Positions 14,201 through 23,504 of a DNA stretch of 64,000 nucleotides are shown piece by piece. Location of the stretch: the NCBI GenBank assembly GCA_035048485.1, contig CM068587.1:37318816-37382815 (forward strand), in the 5' to 3' direction. The notes beneath the pieces were generated by a model that ran no database searches, was not told where the DNA came from, and saw only the letters and a program-made list of their open reading frames with translations. This DNA comes from Pteria penguin (Eukaryota; Mollusca; Bivalvia; Pterioida; Pteriidae). Position 1 is the first letter of the stretch. The number at the start of each line of letters is the position of its first letter. The translations under genes were made by a program, and so were the position numbers.

Positions 14201-15823
14201 ATCTCAGATGTTATTCATCCAAATGGTCGTTGAGAATGTAATACAGTTATATGTCAAAATGAAATGTGTCAATCAAACAGGACATATTCCTGGTGATGGA
14301 TATAAGTATACTTACTACTACACTTAGGCACATCGCAATACTCCCATAGTGTTCTGTACGATGCTGTGTAACACCAAGGCTTGGCTGCTGAAAAGTCAGG
14401 ATTCCTGCAATAATTTCTTTCACGTCCATCAAATTTCAAAAATCGATGTCTGTGTGGTCTTTGACTATGCCATGCTTGACATTTTAATCCAGATAGAGTC
14501 TTGCTGACAGTTCCTCTGTATTCCACTCCTTTATCAGTAGTTTTGCACTCTTGACGTTTCAAAGCTACAGTATAGACCAAAACAAAGCAAACCTCTACTT
14601 TTTTCTGTACCAATTTTCAAAATATAACCCTCCTTCGTCTCCATAAATAGGATCTTTAAAGTTCTGATACACCCTTACGTTCACAAATGATAGATAAGTG
14701 CTTTGAAAATTAATAACTGTCTAGTGCATCGCATACACAGTACATACATTTTATATACCTCAAATGCGCATGTACTTAATAATGAAACAGTACTGATTTT
14801 TTTCCATAATACCATTCACTTTTTTATTTATCCTTTTCAGCAAATGGTTAACAAAGTAAGTCGTCAAACACATCATGTTATTATCATGTTGAAATTTGTT
14901 CAATGTAATCTTCTGAGATATATTTAGATATGTAATTGTATTGTTTTCTTTTACAATGTTTACCAATGTGTTCATTCATGAATTTATTATCTTTTTCAGT
15001 GCCCATTCTTTCTACATGAGAAATACATGGACATGACTAAAATTATCATATGTATGCATTATATATAACTTCTGGTATTTAGTATTTCACTCACAGAACA
15101 TCACAATGTAAAGTGTAAAGCACTGTATATATATATATATATAACCGCTTCCAATATGCAAAAGAAAAACCAATAAAATGTATCATGAAGTTTTCGTATT
15201 AAATGGTTAGCACGGACATCATAAACATATGACACTTACAGTATGTTAAAAATCAACAAAATTAATCAGGCAAAAAAGACATTTATTAAAGAAGTAAAAG
15301 TAAGACAAAAACACCTGTACATGTCCAGCTGAGAAAAATGACCAAGGACGTACATATATATAAATCATGATAATAATCGTAATTGTTCTGTTAAAATGGG
15401 AAAAAAATTGAGTTGATTTTTATTTACTCTAACGCCGTTAGTCAGCCTATGCCGTTGATTTACACTAATTTAAAAATTCCTTAATAAACTAATATGTCTT
15501 AAACATGAACTCTGCTAGGTCAAACTGTTTTTCATGGTTCTTTCGAGATCGAACCATCAGCAGTCGACTATAAATTATCATGGGTTTCTTGTACTTAATT
15601 ACCATAAGATGATATCATTTAATCAACTATTTCAAACATGTATATTAGAGAAACTGTTGATTTTGCGTTTCAAAAAATAATCCAAGTTTATTGACATGAT
15701 TATTTTTCTTGTGGTATCTAATCCGTTATATATAGTAATATCAATTTTAGATTTGAACTTACCTGTAATAGTTTCCCGAAGGAAAACTAAAACAATCAGG
15801 GAAATCATGTTATATGTAATCAT
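2124..15823 (-). CDS. Gene A: secreted kringle/VWD/C8/TIL/EGF multidomain protein (12 exons, 3' end outside window)
   Basis: Twelve exons join in one frame: 15763-15823, 14316-14564, 13453-13704, 12607-12858, 12135-12233, 11478-11713, 8732-9069, 8228-8508, 7174-7379, 3577-3766, 2698-2922, 2124-2228. They total 2,494 nt, 831 codons plus one base, so at least one more exon must lie further left. Domain order is signal peptide, three kringles, EGF-like, VWD, C8, TIL, TILa-like plus EGF, DUF3011-like, EGF. VWD-C8-TIL units are known from mucins, von Willebrand factor and zonadhesin, where they support disulfide-linked polymers; kringles bind proteins or glycans. An extracellular structural or adhesive role is inferred. 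The start is the first ATG after a TATA box and precedes a hydrophobic stretch. Gene B lies 10 kb upstream in the same direction and shares module order and intron phases, so they are probably tandem paralogues. Exon borders are hand-read; the least certain is the donor at 8731. Confidence 0.8.
2229..3576 (-). other. Introns of gene A (2229-2697, 2923-3576)
   Basis: AT-rich intron sequence flanking the exon at 2698-2922. No repeat or further exon recognised. Confidence 0.6.
2698..2922 (-). CDS. Gene A exon 11: DUF3011-like GCxGxF module
   Basis: A 225-nt phase 1-1 exon with the pattern seen three times at the 5' end of gene B: an early DC, then YAVKVESVQLQREYSKNKC, a hydrophobic strand and KGGCKGQFRVGYYEAE. 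This fits the DUF3011 type (C...V.L.rq.S...C....iwV..GC.a.F). The function of that family is unknown to me. If the GTAAGT donor at 2692-2697 were not used, the frame would stop two codons later. Confidence 0.7.
3577..3766 (-). CDS. Gene A exon 10: TILa-like segment plus EGF
   Basis: A 190-nt phase 0-1 exon. IGAAYTTNDCRQIMQCQN resembles the TILa segment that follows TIL. It is continued by an EGF (PPCSEDGFCMNKDGDYKC, then VCRDGMKGDGRQCK). The equivalent gene B exons at 54200-54341 and 27271-27478 start the same way after their TIL. Acceptor TTTCAG; donor GTAAAT. Confidence 0.8.
3850..3910. repeat. Interspersed repeat fragment (family GAGGAGTTACTGGCTCAG)
   Basis: A stretch of about 60 bp including GAGGAGTTACTGGCTCAG and GTGGCAGAAGTCACCA. 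Other copies are at 13018-13080 and, more diverged, at 18205-18260. Confidence 0.6.
4210..5885 (-). mobile_element. Penelope-like retroelement, RT remnant with two nonsense codons
   Basis: One minus-strand frame from 5885 to 4350 (512 codons) encodes a reverse transcriptase: TIYWLPKLHK, STFDFSTLYTSLP (motif A), GIPMGTNCAPLIADLF (motif B), CRYLDDILVID (catalytic YLDD), then the thumb-like PYLDGDVPRLPSYGIYISQL. These motifs fit Penelope-like elements. The frame has no indel but two stops, TGA at 4941-4943 and TAA at 4560-4562. The 5' end is cut off near 5815-5885; no GIY-YIG domain is visible. Sequence similarity to 44341-44540 shows that the 3' region extends to about 4210. It lies in the gene A intron between the TILa/EGF and TIL exons, same strand as the gene. 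Confidence 0.85.
5890..6140 (-). repeat. Interspersed repeat family R1 (CCCGGGAGGAG type)
   Basis: Contains ACAACAATGTACC, CAGAGGTGAGACCAGGTGCC and CGGGAGGAGTACGCGTCTCC. The plus-oriented relative is at 23505-23735; other copies are at 44785-44990, 62160-62330 and, weaker, at 30640-30800. Type of element unknown. Confidence 0.7.
6141..7173 (-). other. Remainder of the large gene A intron
   Basis: AT-rich sequence with a short (AT)n run near 6640-6660. Nothing else recognised. Confidence 0.5.
7174..7379 (-). CDS. Gene A exon 9: TIL domain
   Basis: A 206-nt phase 1-0 exon with the trypsin-inhibitor-like Cys pattern: SKCTGEYEQYYQNMPGCQ, TCVNPNPTKCDLPP, GCGCKEGYVLGALNKC and GCGCMTENGYYP. TIL follows C8 in VWF-type proteins. 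Donor GTGAGT at 7168-7173. Confidence 0.85.
7919..8077. mobile_element. 159-bp foldback MITE-like element
   Basis: The ends are inverted repeats: TTCACTGTTACTGCGG at 7919 matches the reverse complement of the sequence ending at 8077. Similarity continues inward through ACTAAC, AAAATGATAAC and GTTTCCC for about 60 bp per arm. There is no coding capacity. Flanking target duplication is not clear. Confidence 0.75.
8228..8508 (-). CDS. Gene A exon 8: C8 domain
   Basis: A 281-nt phase 2-1 exon beginning CTESLIWDRSITACPP. The Cys spacing fits C8: TKCGIAL, FKVCLTAAG, FFVDCVFDYC, AVCDMHDALIETCNLLGY, ending DPAC. C8 normally follows VWD and packs against it; order and phase are conserved with both gene B copies. 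Donor GTATGT at 8222-8227. Confidence 0.85.
8732..9069 (-). CDS. Gene A exon 7: C-terminal half of VWD domain
   Basis: A 338-nt phase 0-2 exon that completes VWD: it starts VDGIAADPCNYVSQDKFVTV and includes LSGICGTCDGNPQNDW, the usual end of VWD with acidic/Asn calcium-type residues. The donor is uncertain. GTGCGT at 8726-8731 is the choice that leaves phase 2, as needed by the C8 exon and as seen in gene B. The frame would otherwise stay open a short way to a TGA. Confidence 0.8.
9560..10220 (+). repeat. Element with ~143-bp internal tandem repeats and ACGG tail
   Basis: Four diverged units spaced 137-147 bp, marked by CATCTGTC..GTTAAGGAG.AGAAG at about 9730, 9877, 10014 and 10159, followed by GGACAGACGGACGGATG. 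The 45,060-46,200 region has the same unit core and the same microsatellite-like tail. Layout recalls the non-autonomous Helitron-like 'pearl' elements of bivalves; that assignment is inferred. Confidence 0.6.
10230..11477 (-). other. Rest of gene A intron between VWD halves
   Basis: AT-rich. Open frames at 10806-11306 on both strands overlap one another and have no recognised motif; they may be an old retroelement scrap. No exon seen. Confidence 0.4.
11478..11713 (-). CDS. Gene A exon 6: N-terminal half of VWD domain
   Basis: The 236-nt phase 1-0 exon opens the VWD domain: CRCEARGDPHYKTFDGARIH, then FQGNCKYIMSQLVGANCSFT. It contains the GDPH motif at which some VWD domains (for example MUC2 and MUC5AC) are cleaved, overlapping an RGD tripeptide. 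Donor is GTATGT at 11472-11477. The second half of the domain follows in the exon at 8732-9069. Confidence 0.9.
11714..12606 (-). other. Introns of gene A (11714-12134, 12234-12606)
   Basis: Apart from a short (AC)n run at 11971-11982, nothing is recognised in either intron. Confidence 0.5.
12135..12233 (-). CDS. Gene A exon 5: EGF-like module
   Basis: A phase 1-1 exon of 99 nt reading KVRVKCSKNAVLVGGK, then TCRCKKGYYGNPEVHCE. It has the C-terminal EGF pattern C-x-C-x-x-G-Y-x-G-x-P-x-x-x-C but only four cysteines, so it is a shortened or degenerate EGF. The exon at 2124-2228 is its closest relative in the window. Donor is GTGAGA. Confidence 0.7.
12607..12858 (-). CDS. Gene A exon 4: kringle 3
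   Basis: A phase 1-1 exon of 252 nt with the six kringle cysteines (EYRGTLRKTISGFTCQ, RNPPGSFAVRPWCYT, WEYCDVPKC). It is nearly a copy of kringle 2 and likewise lacks the acidic lysine-pocket residues. Acceptor TATAG and donor GTGAGT (12601-12606). Confidence 0.9.
13018..13080. repeat. Interspersed repeat fragment (family GAGGAGTTACTGGCTCAG)
   Basis: Second copy of the repeat at 3850-3910, in the intron between kringles 2 and 3; the two match closely over about 55 bp. Confidence 0.6.
13453..13704 (-). CDS. Gene A exon 3: kringle 2
   Basis: A phase 1-1 exon of 252 nt with a complete kringle (EYRGTLRKTMSGFTCQ, HSQRPHRHRFSKFDG, NYCRNPPG, PWCYTMSYRKRWEYC). It is extremely similar to kringle 3, including a block of about 80 nt with no differences. 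The motif RNPPGS replaces both acidic residues of the usual lysine-binding pocket. An extra Cys sits right at the exon end (KCC), outside the kringle core. Confidence 0.9.
13705..14315 (-). other. Gene A intron between kringles 1 and 2
   Basis: No exon or strong repeat recognised. A weakly R1-like phrase (GATTGGGTGCCATGAAGGAG) near 13935 may be an old repeat copy. Confidence 0.4.
14316..14564 (-). CDS. Gene A exon 2: kringle 1
   Basis: This phase 1-1 exon of 249 nt encodes one complete kringle: ECKTTDKGVEYRG, then SGLKCQAWHSQRPHRH, NYCRNPD, PWCYT and WEYCDVPKC. All six kringle cysteines are visible. The lysine-pocket position after RNP is Asp, but the second acidic residue of the classical D-x-D pair is Ser. 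Acceptor TGTAG precedes 14564; donor GTAAGT is at 14310-14315. Confidence 0.9.
14565..15762 (-). other. Gene A first intron
   Basis: AT-rich, with (TA)n at 15125-15143. Nothing coding seen on either strand. Confidence 0.5.
15763..15823 (-). CDS. Gene A exon 1: start codon and signal peptide
   Basis: The coding part gives MITYNMISLIVLVFLRETIT, a hydrophobic leader typical of a secreted protein, followed by a GTAAGT donor at 15757-15762 in phase 1. A second in-frame ATG at 15808 would give a shorter leader. The next exon begins with the first kringle, so cleavage would fall near the exon junction. The ATG at 15823 is chosen because it is the first after the TATA box. Confidence 0.75.
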
Positions 15824-15875
15824 TCTCCAACGTTGTATGTAGTCGCACTACAAGATTAAAGAAAACTGATGCTCC

Positions 15876-15882
15876 TTATATA
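15876..15882 (-). promoter_or_regulatory. TATA box of gene A
   Basis: The minus strand reads TATATAAGGAGC here, 53 nt before the ATG at 15823. Transcription starting about 30 nt downstream would begin near 15,850 and leave a 5' UTR of only some 30 nt. The spacing is plausible, but no start site is proven. Confidence 0.5.
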
Positions 15883-15883
15883 C

Positions 15884-17545
15884 TCTCTAGTGAACAGATA
15901 CATTGAATCAAGACAATTAAATCCAAGATAAACTATCAAGGAATACACGACTTCTCTTTCATATAATTTTGATAAAATTCATTAACTAAAGTATACTTAC
16001 AAAAACATTTTATATTTGTAAGTTATTCAAAAAATGACCATTTTATGAAAAAAGAAAAATATATAATTAACAAAATAGTACTTATTTTATCCCATTTCGG
16101 GACAAGTCACAGTAGGTCGTTTTCAGAGAGTAAATGAAGTAGAAGGAAATGTAAACGTAAATAACAGTTGAGATATTATTATAATAAGATCTTAATTAAA
16201 ATCGTATTTGGTACCTCCTTAACATTGATCATGATCTTCATTTACAATGCATTCATACAATATATGTTTGATTAGGAAAGTAGCCATATGTTATTTTGTT
16301 TCTTTTTGCTGTATACCCTTGACGTTTCGCCATTCAAATATGGTAGATTCGTGGAATTCTTAAATAAATTATGAATGCTACAAAGTTATCCCAACGTATA
16401 TCCAGTAACATCTTGATACAGCGACATGTGTTGTATTTAAAAGTTGTGTTTGATCTTGTTCTTGATATTGTCATTTACCATTGATTTAGTATTTATTTAA
16501 TACTTTGATCTATCTTTACCAGTTACATCCGGGATGTTCGGAAACATTTGTATTGTGAATTTAAAATAAATGTTAAAGTAAAAGATATTCAGTCAAATTA
16601 GAATGAATATATTCTGAATTCAATGAAATTCTTCTCTTTAGATTCATGTTCAACAAAATACCTGTTATGATGTTTAGATGGGATGAACAAAAGTACATGT
16701 GACCTGTAAATAAAATATTACCTTGTACTTATTTTCATTATATACAATACTAGCTTAAATATTGCTACATTTATGCATTTATAAACTAATGCTGTTTGCT
16801 TTTCACCAGTAAAAGTTCTATGTACTTAGTAAATTATATGCAAAAACACTTTCTCGACTTTATAAAAAAGGTATAGACCTTTAACTCAATGAATATGCAA
16901 TGATATATACTGGATGTAAAAGTATGGATTGGGTAAAAACGTTCAAATTTTTGTATCATTATACATGTATTTAAGAAGAAAGAACACATATTATATATGA
17001 TTTATAATCACGTCAAGATGAGACATGATAATCTTGATAAGGAATGGTATGTTAGCATTCCGAAAAGATTCTTAGAATATTAGGTCGTATAACGTACATA
17101 ACGTCACATTGCCATTTAATCTCAACTCGGTTAGAAAGAAAATTGAAAATCATATCTTTTTTTCGTTTCTTACGTGAATGAACAGATAATAAGATATTGT
17201 ACACACGATCTAGTTATAAATACATTCAGTGTAAAGAAGTCATAGTTTGAATTTTGTTATAAACATATTGATGAATGAGGCGTAAAAACTCTATATTTGG
17301 TTCTACTCTCTGTGCAAAACAATAAGTTACATTAAACCTTAACACTGTCGATGTTCATTACAGAGATCAGAGGCGAGACCTGTTTGACAGTATACACCTG
17401 CCGTGACTAACCAACGTATACACAAGGTGCATAATACTTCCAAGATGAAATACCGGTATACAAGCACTGATTAGAAATGTTATAGTCAAACAAACCAGAA
17501 AAATGATGTTTTACAATAAAGCATTTGTTAGGCAAATTAAAATGA
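15884..17545. other. Intergenic DNA upstream of gene A
   Basis: About 1.6 kb of AT-rich DNA before the first SINE. No gene or repeat recognised; may hold upstream regulatory sites that cannot be identified here. Confidence 0.4.
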
Positions 17546-17752
17546 TGATTGATAGAATTTTGTTTTACGTCACGTTTTATTTCACGTATATGCTGACGGC
17601 ATCTGCCTGATGCATTGCATAGAAATTTAGACCTTTGCAACCGACCCATCCGAAGCAGTGAGGGAACTTTTACGTGCCACGTCTACCGTGACACGGGACC
17701 TCGGTTTTTACTAACTCATCCGAAAGACAGAACACCGGTGCGCAACACCGCC
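17546..17752 (-). mobile_element. tRNA-derived SINE, 5'-truncated
   Basis: Body phrases GACGGCATCTGCCTGATGCA, AAGCAGTGAGGGA, CGTGACACGGGACCTCGG and CGAAAGACAGAACACCGGTG match 18880-19117. The GATTGATAG tail is on the left, so the element is minus-oriented; the tRNA-like head is missing. Confidence 0.75.
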
Positions 17753-17949
17753 AAAAATGCTGACATATGTCCAAGATAATGTTCACCTTATATAGTTAAA
17801 CCAAACATTTAAAACAAATCTTATATTTCCCAGCATGTAAGCAAAGCTTTTCTTGAATACTCTTAGAAAAATAATGTTTTCTGCGAAAAAAAAAAGAAAC
17901 TTACAAATATTAAGAATTCTCAAACAGGAAATCAGTCATTTCTGCAAAT

Positions 17950-18050
17950 AGTTACAATAAGTGTGTCGTCAAATCGTTACAATAAGTGTGTCGTCAAAAA
18001 GTTACAATAAGTGTGTCGTCAAATAGTTACAATAAGTGTGTCGTCAAATA
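17950..18050. repeat. 25-bp tandem repeat, four copies
   Basis: Four nearly identical copies of GTTACAATAAGTGTGTCGTC followed by four or five A/T/C bases, between the SINEs in the intergenic region. Confidence 0.9.
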
Positions 18051-18204
18051 TTTCTGATTTGTAGTAAGTTGTTTCGTACATGTGAAAATCGGTAATGATA
18101 ATTTATTCAAAGCAGTAAATTAATTAGCATACATAAAATACGTCAGTAAATCTAAATGTCTCACAAATACCTGAATGTTAGAAAATAATAACGACTTGTT
18201 TAAA

Positions 18205-18260
18205 AGAAAGAATAGGAGACATCTGACTTAGTTGCCTGAGAAAAGTCGCCATAGGCACAT
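18205..18260. repeat. Diverged copy of GAGGAGTTACTGGCTCAG repeat
   Basis: Shows AGAATAGGAGACATCTGACTT and GAAAAGTCGCCATAGGCAC, an eroded version of the repeat at 3850 and 13018. Confidence 0.35.
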
Positions 18261-18879
18261 AAGAACGCATCAGAAAAATATTCGATAGTATTGTTTGTGG
18301 TCGATAAATTAAAATGACAATTGTTACTCTTGTTGTGGTAAAACGGTGTGCAGGACCACCACGATTATTAAAGTGCCACTACACTAATGTTTTTCTTATA
18401 TCGCATCAATAAATCCACAAAGTGCCAAAACTTGTACAATCAGATGCTGCAATAACTAGCTATTGCTGATTAAAGTCCAGATGTTTACCTGTTTAACGCG
18501 GTTTAAATCTCTGTTGTCTGGAATCGAGATCTCTGCCGTCACGATATGTGGTCAGTTCATGGTAACAGTTTATATCATAAAAGAAGTATGCTGGTTTTTA
18601 CATGAAATGTAGTAAGCAAAACAATGAGCACAGAGAATTCTTTTAATGAGCTATATCAAACGAAAATGATGTTCACCTTTCCTGCCATTCATCGTCATTC
18701 GAAGATGGCGAACATGATAGCGACTAGGAAACAAGTGATGTAATCCAAGGTACTTTGCGTACGTCAGTAGAGCCATACCATTAATCCATTTTTGACGTTG
18801 TTTGACATGATTTCGACCGTGTGTTCGGTTTTTTAAAACTTGATCAAAAAAGGGTTTTTTTGTTGATTGGGGCAAGTCT

Positions 18880-19117
18880 TGATTGATTGATTGAATATTG
18901 TTTTACGTCACTCTACGTATATGGTGACGGCATCTGCCTGATGCATAGCATACAAATTTAGACCTTTGCATCGGACCCACCCGAAGCAGTGAGGGATCTT
19001 TTACGTGCCACGCCTACCGTGACACGAGACCTCGGTTTTTACCGTCTCATCCGAAAGACAGAACTCCGGTGCGCCCAGGGCGGGAGTCGAACCTGGGACC
19101 ACTAGGCCACACCGGCG
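18880..19117 (-). mobile_element. tRNA-derived SINE
   Basis: Tail GATTGATTGATTG at the left, body as in the copy at 17546, and at the right a minus-strand tRNA-like head with box A (GTGTGGCCTAGTGG) and box B (GGTTCGACTCC). This is one of the better preserved copies. Confidence 0.85.
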
Positions 19118-19849
19118 TAAGGGCAAGCCTTCATTTTCCATGTTGCTTTGTCTGTAACATAAAAAAATGTAACATAATTTTAATATGTTTCTTGCAGTAT
19201 GTAGTATGTGATTCTGCATGGGTCGTAAGTAATTCATCAATATTATAGTGGACAGTAGGTATTGCACCGGGAATTAACTATACTTTCTTTGGTTTTGCCC
19301 GCTTTGTTACATTTCAAAGCGATGTCTGAATGGGAAACTTTCTGGGGTAAATGCGCAGAACATAAGGCCGAATATTATGTAGGACCGTCCCATTTAACTC
19401 GCTTCTCTTTAACAAACTGAATCCACCGGCGTCATCATAGGGAAAACTTTGCACTGACACACCATCAGCAATGGTGTTCCTACAACACAACAAACACCCC
19501 CGACTTTGCTTAACCCTCCCTTGTCTTCACGAGGAATTTTTTCTCTTCAATATTATTAAACTCTGCTCTTCGCACACTTCTTTACTAAAGTTCAGCACTG
19601 AATACAAAACATGACGTCGGCACCTCTTCGTCGCAGAATCTGGCGTTTCTGTATCAATACCAGGTGTGGTTCGACAGCGCGCAATAGCTTATCACAAATA
19701 TCTCGTTATCTACAGCTGATATGAACTTTGGGTTTTCGGCAATATATTTATTGTATAAATATGCATTAATTGAGTTGACACAATTAGATTTGGAAAAATA
19801 GGTTGAAATGGCACTTTAAATACTGACAGCCTAAAATGAATGCACTAAG

Positions 19850-19975
19850 TTTTATTCTATTTATTTACTTTTTAAATCTTATTTTATCATCACTGTTATT
19901 TATTTATTTATCTATTTATTTATTTATTTATCTAATCTTTATTTATTTGTTTGTTTATTATTATTTTATTATTTA
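19850..19975. repeat. (TTTA)n-rich microsatellite
   Basis: Runs of TTTATTTA mixed with TCTATTTATT over about 120 bp. Confidence 0.85.
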
Positions 19976-20149
19976 TGTTTTTGTTGTTATTGTCGTTTTA
20001 TTCATTCATAAGCACAATTTACGAAGGCATTGCAGCCAAATCAGAGGTGAACTACATATAATCCATTTGATTCTGATTATTTTTTTTAAATATGCCAACC
20101 ATGTATAATGTTTGTTTATGATTTCTCGTCATGCTAATATTAGTTCATA

Positions 20150-20350
20150 TATACGGTGATATCATCGGTATTGTAACATTTTGCAACAGGTCCATCAAAA
20201 ACATCAATGGAAATTTTACATGCCAACGTCTCCCGTGACCTCTCTGTTTTACTGCCTCGTCCGAAAGTCAGGACAGTGCGAGTCGACGGTTGGGTTCGAA
20301 TCCCAGATCTCTCATACCAGAGTAAAGCGCGCTAGCAACTGAACTATGTC
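20150..20350 (-). mobile_element. Diverged tRNA-derived SINE
   Basis: Body remnants (GGTGATATCATCGG, GTGACCTC, CCGAAAGTCAGGAC) and a minus-strand head with box B GGGATTCGAACCC and an A-box-like TAGTTCAGTTGCTAGC. Confidence 0.6.
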
Positions 20351-20499
20351 AGATGTCATATATTGGTAGTAATACCTTAATGAATTTGTAATCGAATTAT
20401 TATTATGTTCCCACCAGACGTTTAAACCGTACTTCAGATTATCTTTCAATAAGGCATGTAAATTACAGAGGTCGGGAATTGTAAATTCTCATATAATTA

Positions 20500-21830
20500 T
20501 TGACATTTGTGTTACATTATAAAGATTCGAAGAAGTCCTCCAAAGGGAAGTCCGGTACATACATCGGGACTCCTCAGACGTCGTTGGGCATCCACCTTCA
20601 GCTGTCCTCAAGGATGTTTCCGTTCCGGAGTAGCCAAGATCGAACCAGTCAAACGTCTCACCACACTCGGATAGGAAACCCGAGTCGACACTATATAGAT
20701 CAGACAGAATGCGTGAGGTTTTCTCAGACCCACCACTTTTGGCTTTTCGACGCGATAAAAATTTATGTGATACACTCGTGCATAGGAAAACCGAAAACTC
20801 TATACAACGGAGTGAAATAGAATGTACATGTAACATATGCAGGATAATTAACAAAAGTGAAATCTATGATTCCCGGAGAAAGAAATCCTTCAAAACCTTA
20901 AAGGACACGAAATGCACGGATAGTAATTTGGTCTACGTATTAATTTGTGATAGATGTAAACAAACTGTATATGTAGGTGAAACAGAAAGATCGTTAAAAG
21001 AGAGAATAGAAGAACACAGAATAAAATTTCAAAGAGGAAAACCTATAATGAAACATTTTGCGGACCATGATGAACGTGATCTACGTGTTGCAATTGTGAC
21101 TAGGACTACAGGCGGAAATAAAATTTATAGATTAATTGTTGAAGATAATTGGATAAGAGATTTGGAAACACTTACGCCTAATGGATGCAATGTTAAAACT
21201 AATTAATATATGACTTTATATTCATATTTCATGAACAACCTGTTTTATAGTACTATTTAATGTCAGGATTTCTTTACGTGATTGTTATATATATTTCTTC
21301 TAATATAATTATTACAATTTATATAATATCATGTAGACATAAGTAGGTTTCCGGGTTGTATTCGGACAGTGGGCGCTGCAAACTTTGGTGATATTTTACA
21401 ATAATGGCGTCAAAAATAAGGTACCGTCGGGTATGCTAGGCATGCAGTTAGGAGGGGACTTGGAGTATATATTTTTAATACTGTATATAGATATATTTTA
21501 GCACACTTATTTTTCTAACTGTATATCTACCATTTTATATAATAATTCGTATTATTATTCTAAATAATTTTATATAGTTGTTAATTTTATACGCGATATA
21601 GGTTTAGATACGAGTATCCGACATGTATTTTAACATTAACATCAGTCAATTTTAACGCTATACTTACGCGCATAATAATGACGTTATGACGTCATCGTTT
21701 ATCTTGGTTTAGAAGCTTGTGTATCTTTGAAACGTTAACATCGATTTTACTTAGCTTTGTATTTGTCATCTGAAAAAATGCTTGATAAAGGTCGTGAGGC
21801 CGAAAATTTGCAATACAGAGTAATTGTGTT
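20500..21830 (+). mobile_element. Penelope-like element remnant: GIY-YIG endonuclease domain and 3' region
   Basis: The plus-strand frame 20709-21206 reads FSDPPLLAFRRDKNLCDTLV, the usual lead-in after the RT, then a Cys pair (CTCNICRII) and a GIY-YIG endonuclease: LVYVLICDRCKQTVYVGETE, LKERIEEHR, KHFADHD and EDNWIRDLETLTPNG. The frame is open upstream to a TAG near 20630, and no RT precedes it, so the copy is 5'-truncated. The AT-rich 3' region holds a hammerhead-like phrase at 21781-21805. This is not the same copy or family part as the element at 4210-5885. Confidence 0.8.
21781..21805 (+). ncRNA. Hammerhead-ribozyme-like motif in the Penelope-like element
   Basis: TTGATAA, then GGTC-GTGA-GGCC (a possible stem II with loop), then CGAAA. 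The order CUGANGA-stem II-GAAA is that of hammerhead ribozymes, which Penelope-like elements are known to carry. The first core block differs from CUGANGA at two positions, so the copy is probably inactive. Confidence 0.35.
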
Positions 21831-23504
21831 CCTTTACTTTATTACATAATAATCAGTGGTTGACTTTATCGATATCTCTGCATCAGCTGTATTGCAGTTT
21901 GGTTCATTATTTCTTATGAAATAGACGCTGCTCGATAAACATTATTAGTATTTGGTTGGTTGTAGAGCAGATGCACTTATTATATATATATTGATCAAAA
22001 TGATAAGGTAAGAAGTTTTGTGCACATTGACCAAATATAGAGTTAAGTTCATGATATCGGAAATTTTAAAGATGAATCATGTTTTAAGTTTGTAAACTTT
22101 AAGATCTTTTTAAAATCTCTACGAATTTAATCCAAAAACTTCGTTTCCATTCCTTTTTCCCTATATCTAAACATTTTGACTTAGCTTTGCTAAGAATTTA
22201 CATTTTCGAGTACTCGGATCAGTTTTTAAAAGGATACGATCAATAGCTCTCCTGCATATGAAACTATCTCTGATTATTCTATGCTTATCTATCATGTTGT
22301 AATATGATAGATAAAGCCAACAGAGCAATATGAAATATTGTTTATTCTAGTTTGGATAAATGTTTCTTTAAAAATATAAACAGACACAAAAATTATCAAA
22401 TGTCAATAACTTGAGATTTTAAAATTCCTCTTAGTGATGGAAAAAGAATCCGTAGACAAATATATGAATATAAACTATCAGAAGCAAATGTAGTTTTATA
22501 TCTTATAACGTCTTACACTGTTTATATTCATCATAGCATTTATTCAGCACAATACTCCTCCGTCTGATGATCTTAATTCATTTTGTATCATGGTTCGTAC
22601 AGATCCATAATTGAACATTTTTTAATGTGTATTCTTCATGTGGATGTATAGATTATATTAGATATTTTTTTGTGTATTTTTTCCTGGACATCTTGTCTCA
22701 CCTTTAACTTTTGTAGGTCATCTTGGGTGCGTTGTTGTGAGTACGAAGTCAACATAACCAAAGAACTTTTGGAAATTATACATTCCATATCCATATTTTC
22801 AATTCTAAATTCAATACACCACAGTTTTAGAAACATGTGCATTTGTTTCTAAAGAACTCTACCATCTCTTTTTGCATAATTTTTATCTTATAATACTACA
22901 TAATATACACAGAAGTTCATATATACATGATATGCTATATGGCCGGATTCTCTAAATATTCTAATAACACTAGTACTTTATTATACAATTTGTCTGTAGT
23001 CGGATATGGCATATGGGTTATGTGACTAGTGCTTGGCCTTTCAAACAATTCATGGAGCTTGACTAATGTGAAGGTATTTATTCATTTATTTTTTTTTTAA
23101 TATTTGACGCACATCTTGTGCAAAATTATTAATCAGTTGCCAAGGTGACATTTTGTCAGTCATAGTGTATATAAAATACCTAATACCTACGCTAATAGAA
23201 GGAATAATATAACCAATGGTTTGGTTACCTCAATAAACAACTAATTGCTTATAAATTTGTGATGTCTTGCTGTTAAAAATAAATAGTATACAGTGTGGCT
23301 AGTATAAAAATATATTTCACTACATTTCATATGCAGAATAATCTGTGAGAAAAAAATACTTGCTATCACCTTATGTACTTGATGGGTCTAATTGAGCGAA
23401 GAAGATATTCATGCAGCTGAAATATCGACGGACGTGGTTTTGAAGATTTATACGTCACGGTCTGTGGTCGATCCTCATGCTTTTTATTCCTAAGTGTTTC
23501 CTGA
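21831..23504. other. Intergenic DNA
   Basis: AT-rich, no gene seen. The overlapping open frames at 22636-22852 on both strands show no recognisable motif. Confidence 0.4.

Noticed and set aside
20489..20854. Minus-strand open frame over the Penelope-like region
   Set aside because: Antisense shadow of the plus-strand element, whose GIY-YIG motifs are unmistakable.
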